The position numbers were made by a program, and so were the translations under genes. Positions 19,380 to 27,009 of a DNA stretch of 64,000 nucleotides are shown here, piece after piece (the first letter of the stretch is position 1; each line of letters starts with the position of its first letter). Under the pieces are notes generated by a model that saw only the letters and a program-made list of their open reading frames with translations, did not search any database and had not been told where the DNA came from. This DNA is from Geomicrobium sediminis (GTDB lineage Bacteria > Bacillota > Bacilli > Bacillales > Marinococcaceae), in NCBI RefSeq assembly GCF_016908595.1, contig NZ_JAFBEC010000013.1:20002-84001 (forward strand), written 5' to 3'.

Positions 19380-20330
19380 TCAACCCCTATTTGAATCAGG
19401 CTTAATCCGGCTTCTTAAATCAAAACCAAGATCAATGATCCCTAAGATTCGTACAAAGAACGTAATAATCGGTATCACAAGTGCTGAGAACAAGATGATG
19501 ATCGGTAGCGCCTTTGAGATCTTCTTCACATGGGCAAAATAAAACATAACCGCTGCACCTTGGACAATCATCGCAATCTCAAGTAAAGGTGTAACATTCA
19601 TCATGAAAATTGAAAGTGCTGATCCTGGGTCGCTTACCCCAACAAGGCTAACGATAATACCGAGTAAATAAATCCAGATAAAAAATGTCGGCAATGACCA
19701 CTCTCTAAGAGGTGGAAAACCGAACGGCTTATTCAACAGTCTTCTTAAAATCGGATGCGCAATGACTTGCGTGATAAACGCGTACATCACACCTGTAAAA
19801 ATCATAAGCATCGCAGACATTTGCGGAATCATATTCGCTAATTCCCGGTATGCAGTAATCGCTTCTTCGTCCGTTTCTGCACCAAAGTTCTGCATTAATT
19901 GTTCTGCCGAGTTCATCGACTCAATCATACCTGTGCGAATCGCTTCAAAAGGATGGATTCCCATCACAACATTCGAAAATACAAAGAGCACAAAAATTGC
20001 TAGAACATAACTTACACTACCTGTAAATAAGGTCTGAAATGCCCCTCTACCTTTTGAATAGCTCACACCCATTACAAAACCGCCAATTCCAAACAACAGA
20101 ATAATTGGCAATGCTAAAGCTGTGGCAAGCAGAAAGGTTATAAGCGTTGCAACTACTAATACGAGAGCCCCCGGCTTCATTCCGTGACGGATCGTATAAA
20201 CCATCATCGGTAGCGGCAATAACCAAATCGTCAAAAGCGCTACAACAGGGATATATAGTGTCATAACCATAAGTATGGTAAACAGAGCAACAACGACGGC
20301 TCCTTCGGTAATTCTACGTGACTGATTCAT
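19380..20330 (-). CDS. yybS: DUF2232 integral membrane protein YybS
   Basis: 316 residues, almost entirely hydrophobic with about 8 predicted helices. It starts MNQSRRITEGAVVVALFTIL and ends with a basic tail. Family DUF2232 is conserved immediately upstream of gdpP in Bacillaceae and is distantly like S-component/energy-coupling membrane proteins; its function is unknown. It is the first gene of the yybS-gdpP-rplI-dnaB operon, four bases from gdpP. A terminator (20433-20468) separates it from rpsR. Confidence 0.88.
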   Translation of the reverse strand: MNQSRRITEGAVVVALFTILMVMTLYIPVVALLTIWLLPLPMMVYTIRHGMKPGALVLVVATLITFLLATALALPIILLFGIGGFVMGVSYSKGRGAFQTLFTGSVSYVLAIFVLFVFSNVVMGIHPFEAIRTGMIESMNSAEQLMQNFGAETDEEAITAYRELANMIPQMSAMLMIFTGVMYAFITQVIAHPILRRLLNKPFGFPPLREWSLPTFFIWIYLLGIIVSLVGVSDPGSALSIFMMNVTPLLEIAMIVQGAAVMFYFAHVKKISKALPIIILFSALVIPIITFFVRILGIIDLGFDLRSRIKPDSNRG

Positions 20331-20432
20331 TCAGAAAATAACCACCAATCTTAGGCTTCATACATATCTTACACTGATCTATTGTAGCCCATTCACACGT
20401 AAATTGAAAGGTAATGCTCTTTAAGTATACGT

Positions 20433-20468
20433 GAAAAAAGCCGCCATCTACTAATGAGATGACGGCTT
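20433..20468 (-). terminator. Terminator of the rpsF-ssb-rpsR operon
   Basis: A 12-bp stem with one mismatch (20438-20449 with 20457-20468) is followed by a T-run on the minus strand, just past the rpsR stop. Confidence 0.9.
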
Positions 20469-20482
20469 CCTTGAACACATTC

Positions 20483-20710
20483 TTAAACTTCTTTCGCGTA
20501 TGGAAGAAGTGCTGCTTGACGTGAACGCTTGATCGCGATCGTCAATTTGCGTTGATACTTCGCAGAAGTACCAGTCACACGACGAGGAAGAATTTTTCCT
20601 CGCTCTGAGATAAACTTACGGAGAAGATCAAGATCTTTGTAGTCGATGCGCTTGATCTTATTTACCGTGAAATAACATACCTTTCTACGCTTGCCTCTAC
20701 GACGTGCCAT
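20483..20710 (-). CDS. rpsR: 30S ribosomal protein S18
   Basis: 75 residues, [19 protein letters not shown].., with the family signature [27 protein letters not shown]. Basic throughout. Last gene of rpsF-ssb-rpsR. S18 forms a dimer with S6 on the ribosome, and that dimer is thought to bind the operon leader (see 21585-21608). Confidence 0.98.
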   Translation of the reverse strand: MARRRGKRRKVCYFTVNKIKRIDYKDLDLLRKFISERGKILPRRVTGTSAKYQRKLTIAIKRSRQAALLPYAKEV

Positions 20711-20730
20711 GTGGTCTCGCTCCTTTCAAT

Positions 20731-21243
20731 TTAAAATGGTAAATCGTCGTCCGATATATCAATCGGTTTTCCATCATTAGAAAATGGATCGTCGTTCAGG
20801 TTCGATGATTGACGTTGTGGTGGCTCTTGAGAGTAAGAACCATTCTGGCTGTAGCCTCCACCGCTTTGGCCGTAGCCTCCGCCTTGTTGGAAACCACCGC
20901 CGCCTCCACCGCTCCCTTGGGAGTTTCTCGGTTCGAGGAACTGAACGCTTTCAGCCTGAACTTCCACAACTTTCACGCGCTTGCCTTCTTGGTTTTCAAA
21001 GCTGCGGCTTTGTAAGCGGCCATCAATCCCTGCCAAACTTCCTTTTTTCAAGTAGTTTGCCACGTTTTCTGCCTGCTTCCTCCACACAACACAGCTGAAA
21101 AAGTCCGCTTCACGCTCTCCTTGCTGGTTCGTAAACGGTCGATTCACAGCAATACTAAAGTTTGCAACTGCAACTCCATTCGGCGTGTAACGAAGCTCCG
21201 GGTCATGGGTGAGCCGGCCGACAAGCACAACGCGATTAATCAT
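20731..21243 (-). CDS. ssb: Single-stranded DNA-binding protein
   Basis: 170 residues. The OB-fold is at about 1-105 ([37 protein letters not shown]), followed by a Gly/Gln/Ser/Tyr-rich disordered linker (about 110-155) and the acidic protein-docking tip ISDDDLPF at the very C-terminus. Length and layout match SsbA, the essential replication paralogue. It sits between rpsF and rpsR as in most Firmicutes. Confidence 0.98.
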   Translation of the reverse strand: MINRVVLVGRLTHDPELRYTPNGVAVANFSIAVNRPFTNQQGEREADFFSCVVWRKQAENVANYLKKGSLAGIDGRLQSRSFENQEGKRVKVVEVQAESVQFLEPRNSQGSGGGGGGFQQGGGYGQSGGGYSQNGSYSQEPPQRQSSNLNDDPFSNDGKPIDISDDDLPF

Positions 21244-21269
21244 GCGTAACCCTCCCTTTTATCTATCAA

Positions 21270-21557
21270 TTAGTCGTCTTCGCGAACGACAAGTGTACGA
21301 ATAACATCATCAGTTAGCTTAACACGACGGTCAAACTCGTTTACCGCTGCTGCGTTAGCATTAACTTTTGTAATTACATAGTAGCCTTCTTTGAAATCGT
21401 TGATTTCGTAAGCAAGACGACGTCTTCCTTTTTCATCAACTGATGTGATTTCAGCACCGTTGTCTGTAAGGATCTTTTGGAAACGCTCATTAGCAGCTTT
21501 CACTGACTCCTCGTCCAACTGTGGGCTAAGAATGTAAAGAATTTCATATTTACGCAT
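21270..21557 (-). CDS. rpsF: 30S ribosomal protein S6
   Basis: 95 residues from the ATG at 21557 (MRKYEILYILSP), which has AAAGGGAGGTG 6-7 bases upstream. An apparent GTG start three codons earlier overlaps that ribosome-binding site and is unlikely. The S6 ferredoxin-like fold motifs YEILYI, RRRLAYEI.DFKEGYYV and the C-terminal DDVIRTLVVREDD are present. First gene of the rpsF-ssb-rpsR operon, with a promoter at 21656-21684. Confidence 0.97.
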   Translation of the reverse strand: MRKYEILYILSPQLDEESVKAANERFQKILTDNGAEITSVDEKGRRRLAYEINDFKEGYYVITKVNANAAAVNEFDRRVKLTDDVIRTLVVREDD

Positions 21558-21584
21558 TCTAGTCACCTCCCTTTGGTCTAAACG

Positions 21585-21608
21585 GCCCTCACTTCATTAA
21601 GTAAGAGC
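21585..21608 (-). promoter_or_regulatory. Leader hairpin of rpsF operon, probable S6:S18 autoregulatory element
   Basis: On the minus strand a 10-bp stem with a G·T pair (GCTCTTACTT/AAGTGAGGGC, AATG loop) is followed immediately by a CCG next to the stem base, 27 bases before the rpsF ATG. Published S6:S18 leader motifs have a stem with a conserved CCG recognised by the S6:S18 dimer. The match is from memory. Confidence 0.6.
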
Positions 21609-21655
21609 AAGGAGCAATAAAACGGGTTATCCCATTTCTATACTCACAACAATCA

Positions 21656-21684
21656 ATTCTATCAGGAAACGTGCGCAATCACAA
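21656..21684 (-). promoter_or_regulatory. Sigma-A promoter of rpsF-ssb-rpsR
   Basis: TTGTGA (-35, 21679-21684) and TAGAAT (-10, 21656-21661) on the minus strand have a 17-base spacer, giving a leader of about 90 bases before rpsF. Confidence 0.8.
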
Positions 21685-21764
21685 GTTGGAATTTTTATAT
21701 AGGTAAGAAGTGTACGAGCGAGGTTGTGGGGGCGTGGTTTAAGTGGTTCGGGACAACAAAAGTT

Positions 21765-21833
21765 CAGCTATGTGGCGATCTTAATGTTGTCAGCTTCATT
21801 TTGCGATAATACGCTTAAAAACCACATAAAGCT
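21765..21833. repeat. Possible small palindromic intergenic element
   Basis: AGCTATGTGG at the left and CCACATAAAGCT at the right form imperfect inverted ends around about 45 bases. The layout recalls short hairpin-type dispersed repeats common between Bacillaceae genes. No other copy was seen in this window, so the repeat status is unproven. Confidence 0.35.
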
Positions 21834-21857
21834 AAGGTTCTCATGTTATTGGCATCT

Positions 21858-22634
21858 TTAACTTGTACTTTGTCTGTTTTTGTTTACCAAGTTGCCTTTC
21901 TGAAAGCTCATACAGTATGGCTTACGTGTCTTTTCTCCACAGTGATAGCACGTCCAATACGTGTGCCATTTTTCTCTTTGAAGTGTAAATCCGAAACAGC
22001 GTTCACAATACATTTCACCCTGAAGATCCCCAAAAGCTAGACCAAACGACTTTAATGGGCTGAACCATGCAAGGTGGACAGTTTCGCTCCGCCAAACTCG
22101 TGCTAGGACCGTTTCTTTATAAAACTCAGATACACTTAAAATTGTTTTATGTGACGTAAAATTAGCACGACTGAATAAGGGTAAATGTTCAGGTAATTTT
22201 TAATGCTGAAGGAATGTTTTTAGCAAGTGTTCTTGTCGAAGACATTGCTCAAGAGGATTTGGAAACATCTCAATATTCGTGTCTACACGCATGAATTGAT
22301 CGTATTCTCCGAAATGAACAAATCCATGAATGCGTTTGACTTCAAGAATGAGTATATAACTTAATATAAACACCAAAAAATCGAGTTGAAACGCAGATTC
22401 ACTTACGAGGCGAGTGTTGTCGACTACTAGAAGGGCTTCGGTTGGCGGTCTACACTTTTGAGGTGAAATCCAAGTTGCCTTTCACCAGCAAAACCTGCTT
22501 GTGCTCGTCGCAGCCTGTTTTCTACTTAAAGGATTATGCCGTTATTCTCTTGTGGTAACCGATGGGATAACGCTTCTACAAACAATCAAACTTGTTCAGG
22601 TGCTCTCAACGCCTTTACATATTCACTCAATCAT
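21858..22634 (-). pseudogene. Decayed NERD-domain (nuclease-related) protein gene
   Basis: No long frame exists, but the minus strand still encodes a recognisable NERD protein broken by stops and frameshifts. A ribosome-binding site (GAAGGAGGGG) and ATG at 22634 start it, with a TGA at codon 4. One frame gives RLRRAQAGFAGERQLGFHL, matching the LAGYRGEKSLDYYL region. Another gives FQLDFLVF..ILILEVKRIHG, the NERD core with the E-V-K motif, followed by FPNPLEQCLRQ. The C-terminal part keeps a zinc ribbon (MYCERC..WTCYHCGEK). Intact NERD-zinc-ribbon proteins of about 300 residues occur in Bacillaceae, and their role is unclear. At least four stops and one or two frame changes show the gene is dead. 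Confidence 0.82.
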
Positions 22635-22703
22635 AGATCCCCTCCTTCTATGAACAAGTTTTCGACAGCAAACGATGAAAACCTGCCGTAACCCAAAATA
22701 ATA

Positions 22704-22732
22704 TTGACTTTTCAGACATTAATATATATCTT
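22704..22732 (+). promoter_or_regulatory. Probable promoter of padR
   Basis: TTGACT (22704-22709) and TATCTT (22727-22732) have a 17-base spacer. The -10 hexamer is inside the first operator-like palindrome. Confidence 0.6.
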
Positions 22733-22755
22733 TAAGATACATATCATATAGATAT
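22727..22755. promoter_or_regulatory. Twin inverted repeats, probable PadR operator
   Basis: TATCTTTAAGATA (22727-22739, perfect around a central T) and ATATC-ATATA-GATAT (22741-22755) lie side by side over the -10 and start region of padR, ending just before its ribosome-binding site. This position fits autorepression. Confidence 0.6.
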
Positions 22756-22766
22756 AGGGGTGTAGA

Positions 22767-23303
22767 ATGAAAACAGAAACAAAATGGATCATTTTAGGGA
22801 TACTCACGTCCGAGTGCAAAACCGGATATGACATAAAAAACTTAATCGACGCCAGCTTTAGTCACTTTTGGAAAATGAGTTACGGTCAAATTTACCCTGC
22901 GCTGAAAACGTTAGTAGAAGATGGATACGCTACCCAATCTGTCGTTAAAGCTGATGGAACACCTGAACGCAAAGAGTATACGATCACTACCGCCGGAAAA
23001 AAGAAACTCGAAGAATGGCTTACTGCTCCTGTAAATGAAACTGTTGTTATGCGTAATGAATTGCTTGTGAAATTATTTTTCGGACTGGAGATGCAAAGAG
23101 AACAAGCGCTTGAGCACCTAGATAAACAAGGACAAATGCTAAGTGAAAAGCTCGAAGTCTATCACACCATTGAAAAGAACATCCAAACCCATAATGATTC
23201 TGAATTTTGGCTGTACACGCTTAATTACGGTAAGGAAATTGCTCAAGCCGAACTACGTTGGTGCCAAAAAACAAAGGAGAGTATTCAATGCAAAAGCGAA
23301 TAA
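22767..23303 (+). CDS. PadR-family transcriptional repressor
   Basis: 178 residues. N-terminal PadR winged helix: ILGILTSECKTGYDIKNLIDASFSHFWKMSYGQIYPALKTLVEDGY (about 9-55), with the hallmark YGQIYPALKTL and the wing KEYTITTAGKKKLEEWL. The C-terminal half (about 90-178) is a Vir/PF10400-type dimerisation helix region. PadR proteins repress a neighbouring detoxification or transport gene and release it on ligand binding. Here the last 16 bases overlap the DUF4188 gene, so the two are translated together. Two adjacent palindromes in the promoter are the likely operator. Confidence 0.92.
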   Translation: MKTETKWIILGILTSECKTGYDIKNLIDASFSHFWKMSYGQIYPALKTLVEDGYATQSVVKADGTPERKEYTITTAGKKKLEEWLTAPVNETVVMRNELLVKLFFGLEMQREQALEHLDKQGQMLSEKLEVYHTIEKNIQTHNDSEFWLYTLNYGKEIAQAELRWCQKTKESIQCKSE

Positions 23304-23746
23304 GTACGCGTAACGATCAAGATCTTGTCGTATTCATCATCGGAATGAGAATTAACAAATGGTGGGACGTAAAAAATTGGTGGCCAGTATTTATGGCCAT
23401 GAGACCGATGCTTCAAGAGCTGTATGCAGATAAAAGTATAGGCTTCTTGTCACAAGACACTACACTTGGCAGTCGCACGATTGTTCTGACGCAATATTGG
23501 GAAAGCATCGATCAGCTCCTCGATTATGCACACGGTAAAACCCATAAAGAAGCGTGGATCAATTTCTACAAAAAGTCAGCAAAAAGCGAAGCCGTAGGCA
23601 TTTTCCACGAAACATATGAAGTGAAGGCTGGTGCTTATGAATCCGTTTATTCGCGAATAAACAAGCCAAGAGGCATTTTAAAAGCAAGAGAAGTGCAAGC
23701 ATTGACTGATGACTCTACAGCTAAGAGTCGCCTAACTCACCCTTAA
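23288..23746 (+). CDS. DUF4188 protein (dimeric alpha-beta barrel, monooxygenase-like)
   Basis: 152 residues from the ATG at 23288, which has AAAGGAGAG upstream and overlaps padR by 16 bases. The conserved core is VVFIIGMRINKWWDVKNWWPVFMAM, followed by GSRTIVLTQYWESIDQLLDYAH and IGIFHETYEVKAGAYESVYSRI, a pattern I recognise from DUF4188. The fold is expected to resemble ABM-type haem or quinol monooxygenases, and relatives occur beside aldoxime-dehydratase-like genes. The real activity is unknown. Being encoded under a PadR repressor suggests an inducible detoxification role; that is inference. Confidence 0.8.
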   Translation: MQKRISTRNDQDLVVFIIGMRINKWWDVKNWWPVFMAMRPMLQELYADKSIGFLSQDTTLGSRTIVLTQYWESIDQLLDYAHGKTHKEAWINFYKKSAKSEAVGIFHETYEVKAGAYESVYSRINKPRGILKAREVQALTDDSTAKSRLTHP

Positions 23747-23771
23747 AACTCATTACCGCACGAGTCGTTAT

Positions 23772-23800
23772 AATAAAAAAAGCTCCCACACGGGAGCTTT
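23772..23800. terminator. Bidirectional terminator between DUF4188 gene and ychF
   Basis: A 9-bp perfect stem (AAAGCTCCC/GGGAGCTTT, 23779-23800) is flanked by an A-run on the left and Ts on the right. The ychF stop codon touches it. Confidence 0.9.
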
Positions 23801-24900
23801 TACACATTAAACCTAAAGTGAATAACATCGCCATCAAGTACGACGTAGTCTTTTCCTTCAAGGCGGACTTTACCGGCTTCTTTTGCTTTCGTCATTGAAC
23901 CGAGTTCTTTAAGGTCTTCATATGCGACCACTTCGGCACGGATGAATCCTCGCTCAAAGTCGGTATGGATGACGCCTGCGGCTTGTGGTGCCTTTGTGCC
24001 TTTACGAATCGTCCACGCGCGAACTTCTTGTTCTCCAGCAGTGAAGTATGTGGAGAGACCTAAAAGAGCGTAAGCTGCACGAATTAAGCGATCGAGTCCT
24101 GCTTCTTCAATGCCAAGATCAGCGAGGAAGCTTTGGCGGTCGTCGCCTTCTAGTTCAGCAACTTCAGCTTCAATGCTTGCACATATCGTAATTACTTCTG
24201 CGTTTTCTTCCGTTGCACGGGTACGAACGCGAGCGACGTACTCGTTATCTTCGTCAGACAAGAGATCTTCTTCGCTAACATTTGCGACATAAAGGACTGG
24301 TTTCAACGTTAACAGTTGGAAACCCTTAGCAAGCTTATGCTCCTCATCGTCAAGATCGACTGAACGCGCTGGCTTTTCTGCCTCAAGTGCATCGACGATT
24401 TTTTGGAGAACCGATTGCTCAGCAATCGCTGTTTTGTCCTTCGTTTTGGCGAGCTTGTTTACTTTTTCAAGACGTTTTGAAACCGTTTCAAGGTCAGCGA
24501 GAATCAGCTCTAAGTTAATCACTTCCATGTCTCTTAGAGGATCAACACTTCCCGAAACGTGGGTGATGTCATCATTATCAAAACAACGGACAACGTGAGT
24601 AATCGCATCAACTTCACGAATGTGAGATAAGAATTTATTCCCAAGTCCTTCACCCTTGCTAGCACCTTCTACAATTCCAGCAATGTCCGTGAATTCAAAT
24701 GTCGTTGGGACTGTTTTCTTTGGATTTACAAGTTCAGTAAGAACTTGTAAACGGTGATCAGGTACTTCAACGATTCCGACGTTCGGGTCGATTGTTGCGA
24801 ATGGGTAGTTCGCTGCTTCAGCACCTGCTTGGGTAATTGCATTAAAAAGCGTTGACTTACCGACGTTTGGTAGGCCAACAATTCCTGTTGTTAAAGCCAT
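23800..24900 (-). CDS. ychF: Redox-regulated ATPase/GTPase YchF
   Basis: 366-residue Obg-related P-loop protein that prefers ATP (OLA1/YchF group). The start is the ATG at 24900 (MALTTGIVGLPNVGKSTLF) with AAAGGAAGTG upstream. G1 is GLPNVGKST, G3 is DIAGIVEGAS, and the usual NKxD is replaced as in other YchF proteins. A coiled-coil region (about 130-200) and a C-terminal TGS domain (AGEQEVRAWTIRKGTKAPQAAGVIHTDFERGFIRAEV) follow. It binds ribosomes and takes part in stress responses in other bacteria. Confidence 0.97.
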   Translation of the reverse strand: MALTTGIVGLPNVGKSTLFNAITQAGAEAANYPFATIDPNVGIVEVPDHRLQVLTELVNPKKTVPTTFEFTDIAGIVEGASKGEGLGNKFLSHIREVDAITHVVRCFDNDDITHVSGSVDPLRDMEVINLELILADLETVSKRLEKVNKLAKTKDKTAIAEQSVLQKIVDALEAEKPARSVDLDDEEHKLAKGFQLLTLKPVLYVANVSEEDLLSDEDNEYVARVRTRATEENAEVITICASIEAEVAELEGDDRQSFLADLGIEEAGLDRLIRAAYALLGLSTYFTAGEQEVRAWTIRKGTKAPQAAGVIHTDFERGFIRAEVVAYEDLKELGSMTKAKEAGKVRLEGKDYVVLDGDVIHFRFNV

Positions 24901-24916
24901 CGTATAGTCACTTCCT

Positions 24917-25111
24917 TTACTCTGCTCGTTCAAGCACCTTTTTCATTTTACGGGCGAATGTCTTTCTCGGGATCATGACGCTATGATCACAACCTTCACA
25001 TTTAATGCGAATGTCCATTCCCATACGAATAATCTTCCAACGGTTCGTCCCACACGGATGAGGTTTTTTCATTTCCACAATGTCTTTCAGTTGAAAATCA
25101 GTCTCCGTCAA
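24917..25111 (-). CDS. yyzM: DUF951 small protein (YyzM type)
   Basis: 64 residues, TTG start at 25111 with GAGGGGGCG upstream. Strongly conserved core DIVEMKKPHPCGTNRWKIIRMGMDIRIKCEGCDHSVMIPR: the Cys pair (KCEGC) plus the early Cys suggest a small zinc- or RNA-binding fold. The function is unknown. In Bacillaceae it is regularly placed directly upstream of ychF, as here (16-base gap), so the two are co-transcribed. Confidence 0.9.
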   Translation of the reverse strand: MTETDFQLKDIVEMKKPHPCGTNRWKIIRMGMDIRIKCEGCDHSVMIPRKTFARKMKKVLERAE

Positions 25112-25153
25112 GGCATTCGCCCCCTCTATTAAAGATTCATTACATACATATAG

Positions 25154-25176
25154 AAAAGCTTCCGAAGATCGGAAGC
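25154..25176 (-). terminator. Terminator after YkvI-like gene
   Basis: An 8-bp perfect stem (GCTTCCGA/TCGGAAGC, 25158-25176) is followed by TTTTC on the minus strand; the T tract is short. Confidence 0.7.
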
Positions 25177-25210
25177 CTTTCGTATTATACCATAACTTGT
25201 AACCTTCGTT

Positions 25211-26236
25211 CTAGCGCAGTTTCGGTTGGTCTTCTTGGAGAAAAGGGAAGAGCAAAACGGAGCCTAACAAGTATAAATTCAGCATCCCATAAAGAGGATA
25301 CAAAAAACCAACCAATGTTGAGAATCCGAACGTTGTCATCGGGATCAAAGCAGTGACAATGACGAACGTTAACAGCCACCCAGGTGCAGTAAACAAATTT
25401 TTAAAGCGACTAATTAAACCTAAGATGTTGGCAGCAGCCGTTGTGAAGATGGCTGTCCATAAAAGGATCGTCATTGCAAAAACTAAAATCGACGGATAGG
25501 AACTTAAAATCGAGAATAACGGAATTTCATAGAGCAGTAAATCATCCGCTACCCTAAGTAACGATTGATTATAAATTAATGACACTCCTCCTAAAATTAA
25601 ACCGCTACCAATCGTAGCAATCCATACCTCACCTTTATGTTCAATCTTCGTACCAATCGCAGATAGTACAGCGACAACGGGAAGTAAATTAAGGGCTGTA
25701 AACGTTAAAGCTGATGGCCAGTTGCTTTGTGCTCCCCACTCTAATGAAAAGCCGCCTTCGCTCGTCCATTGAAAGATAATCAAAATAACAACAAGGCAGA
25801 TGATCAGCATTGGCGTCAAAAAATTGTTCACAGACGTTAACCCGTCCAGGTCCCAGATAAACAATACGACAAGCAAAATGCACATGAGGCCAATTCCAAA
25901 CCAATAGGGGAGTTCGAACGTCTGAAGTGTTGCACCTCCACCAGAGATCATAATTCCAGTCGTAAGGAACAGATACAAAATAATGAGCTTGTCATACGCT
26001 TTTGCAAGCCGTTTTCCAAGCAATGCTTCTAAAACAACGACGTAGTTTTCCGCTTTCAAAGAAATGCTTAGCTTTAAGATTACATACGAGCAGATCATGA
26101 ACAGTCCGCTGAATAATAGGATTGCAACGACGCTATCTGCGCCGAAAAATTGCCATATTTCTCGACCAGAAGCGTACCCTGCTCCGATCATCGTTCCTGT
26201 TAATAAAAGCATCCACTTTATTCCACGACCGATCAT
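25211..26236 (-). CDS. YkvI-family integral membrane protein (putative transporter)
   Basis: 341 residues with about 10 hydrophobic helices. It begins GIKWMLLLTGTMIGAGYASGREIWQFFG. The GTMIGAGYASGRE unwound-helix motif near the start and GGGATLQ at about 99 are typical of the COG3949/YkvI group of the APC-like superfamily, which share the LeuT-type fold. The substrate is unknown. It is divergent from yyaC across 90 bases and is the first gene of a minus-strand unit. Confidence 0.85.
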   Translation of the reverse strand: MIGRGIKWMLLLTGTMIGAGYASGREIWQFFGADSVVAILLFSGLFMICSYVILKLSISLKAENYVVVLEALLGKRLAKAYDKLIILYLFLTTGIMISGGGATLQTFELPYWFGIGLMCILLVVLFIWDLDGLTSVNNFLTPMLIICLVVILIIFQWTSEGGFSLEWGAQSNWPSALTFTALNLLPVVAVLSAIGTKIEHKGEVWIATIGSGLILGGVSLIYNQSLLRVADDLLLYEIPLFSILSSYPSILVFAMTILLWTAIFTTAAANILGLISRFKNLFTAPGWLLTFVIVTALIPMTTFGFSTLVGFLYPLYGMLNLYLLGSVLLFPFLQEDQPKLR

Positions 26237-26326
26237 ACTATTCTCCCCTTATTCAACCCGTTGTATAGTCTTTGAAAAAAGTTCCTATACTGGGACTAGT
26301 ATGTTTTGGGAGAAAGAGGTATGTCC

Positions 26327-26971
26327 ATGAAGCTATCATTTTTTAAAGAAAAGGTGTTTTCTTATCCATTTTACTTTGAAGAGCATCCGTCTAGTGATTC
26401 ATTGGGACATCTGATGTATGAGGAAATTCTACGCTCTACAAAACGACATACGATTGTCCTTCTTTGTATCGGTACCGATCGTTCCACAGGGGATGCGTTT
26501 GGACCTCTAGTTGGCACAATTATTAAAGAGAACAGTGAACGACGTATGCACGTATACGGGACACTAGAAAATCCTGTTCATGCGCTAAACCTTAAAGAAA
26601 CCCTTGAAGACATCGAAAAAAAACACCCTCTTGCTTTGCTCATTGCGGTTGATGCGAGCATGGGAAGAGCAGAAAACGTCGGACGGGTTACGTTTGCTTC
26701 TGGTCCCCTTCATCCCGGTAGCGCAGTTCATAAACGTCTACCTGAAGCGGGTGATATGCATATGACGGGGACAGTCAATGTGAGCGGTATGATGGAACAT
26801 GTAACGTTACAGAATACACGATTGTACTTTGTGATGCAGATGGCCGAATGGGCTGCCAATGCGTTGCTTACGATGGACAGACTCCTCCATACCCATACGA
26901 CAAGACCAACACGTACCGTCTTTACTACAGAAACTTCACAGTTATTAACCTCAAGCACAAACCAACACTAA
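26327..26971 (+). CDS. yyaC: Spore protease-like protein YyaC
   Basis: 214 residues. The ATG at 26327 is chosen because AGAAAGAGG ends 7 bases upstream; the ATG at 26321 is too close. The family (spore_YyaC, related in fold to the GPR germination protease and hydrogenase maturation proteases) is shown by IVLLCIGTDRSTGDAFGPLVGTII, VYGTLENPVHALNL, AVDASMG and the GDMHMTGTVNVSGM segment. Spore formers carry it near oriC, and it is expected to be expressed in the forespore. The C-terminal tail is Thr-rich and looks unstructured. Confidence 0.92.
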   Translation: MKLSFFKEKVFSYPFYFEEHPSSDSLGHLMYEEILRSTKRHTIVLLCIGTDRSTGDAFGPLVGTIIKENSERRMHVYGTLENPVHALNLKETLEDIEKKHPLALLIAVDASMGRAENVGRVTFASGPLHPGSAVHKRLPEAGDMHMTGTVNVSGMMEHVTLQNTRLYFVMQMAEWAANALLTMDRLLHTHTTRPTRTVFTTETSQLLTSSTNQH

Positions 26972-26997
26972 AAAGCCCCAACATTGAATGTTGAGGC
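26972..26997. terminator. Bidirectional terminator between yyaC and aminotransferase
   Basis: A 10-bp stem with one mismatch (26975-26984 with 26988-26997). The A-run at its left gives a T-run on the minus strand, so it serves the aminotransferase best. Confidence 0.8.
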
Positions 26998-27009
26998 GTT
27001 TACTTACTC

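Noticed and set aside
21843..22040. Plus-strand 65-codon open frame
   Set aside because: It lies opposite the zinc-ribbon end of the NERD pseudogene, has no ribosome-binding site and no recognisable sequence.
22661..22667. Single Spo0A box (TTCGACA) upstream of padR
   Set aside because: Single 7-mers of this kind are expected several times by chance in 64 kb; no second box or context.
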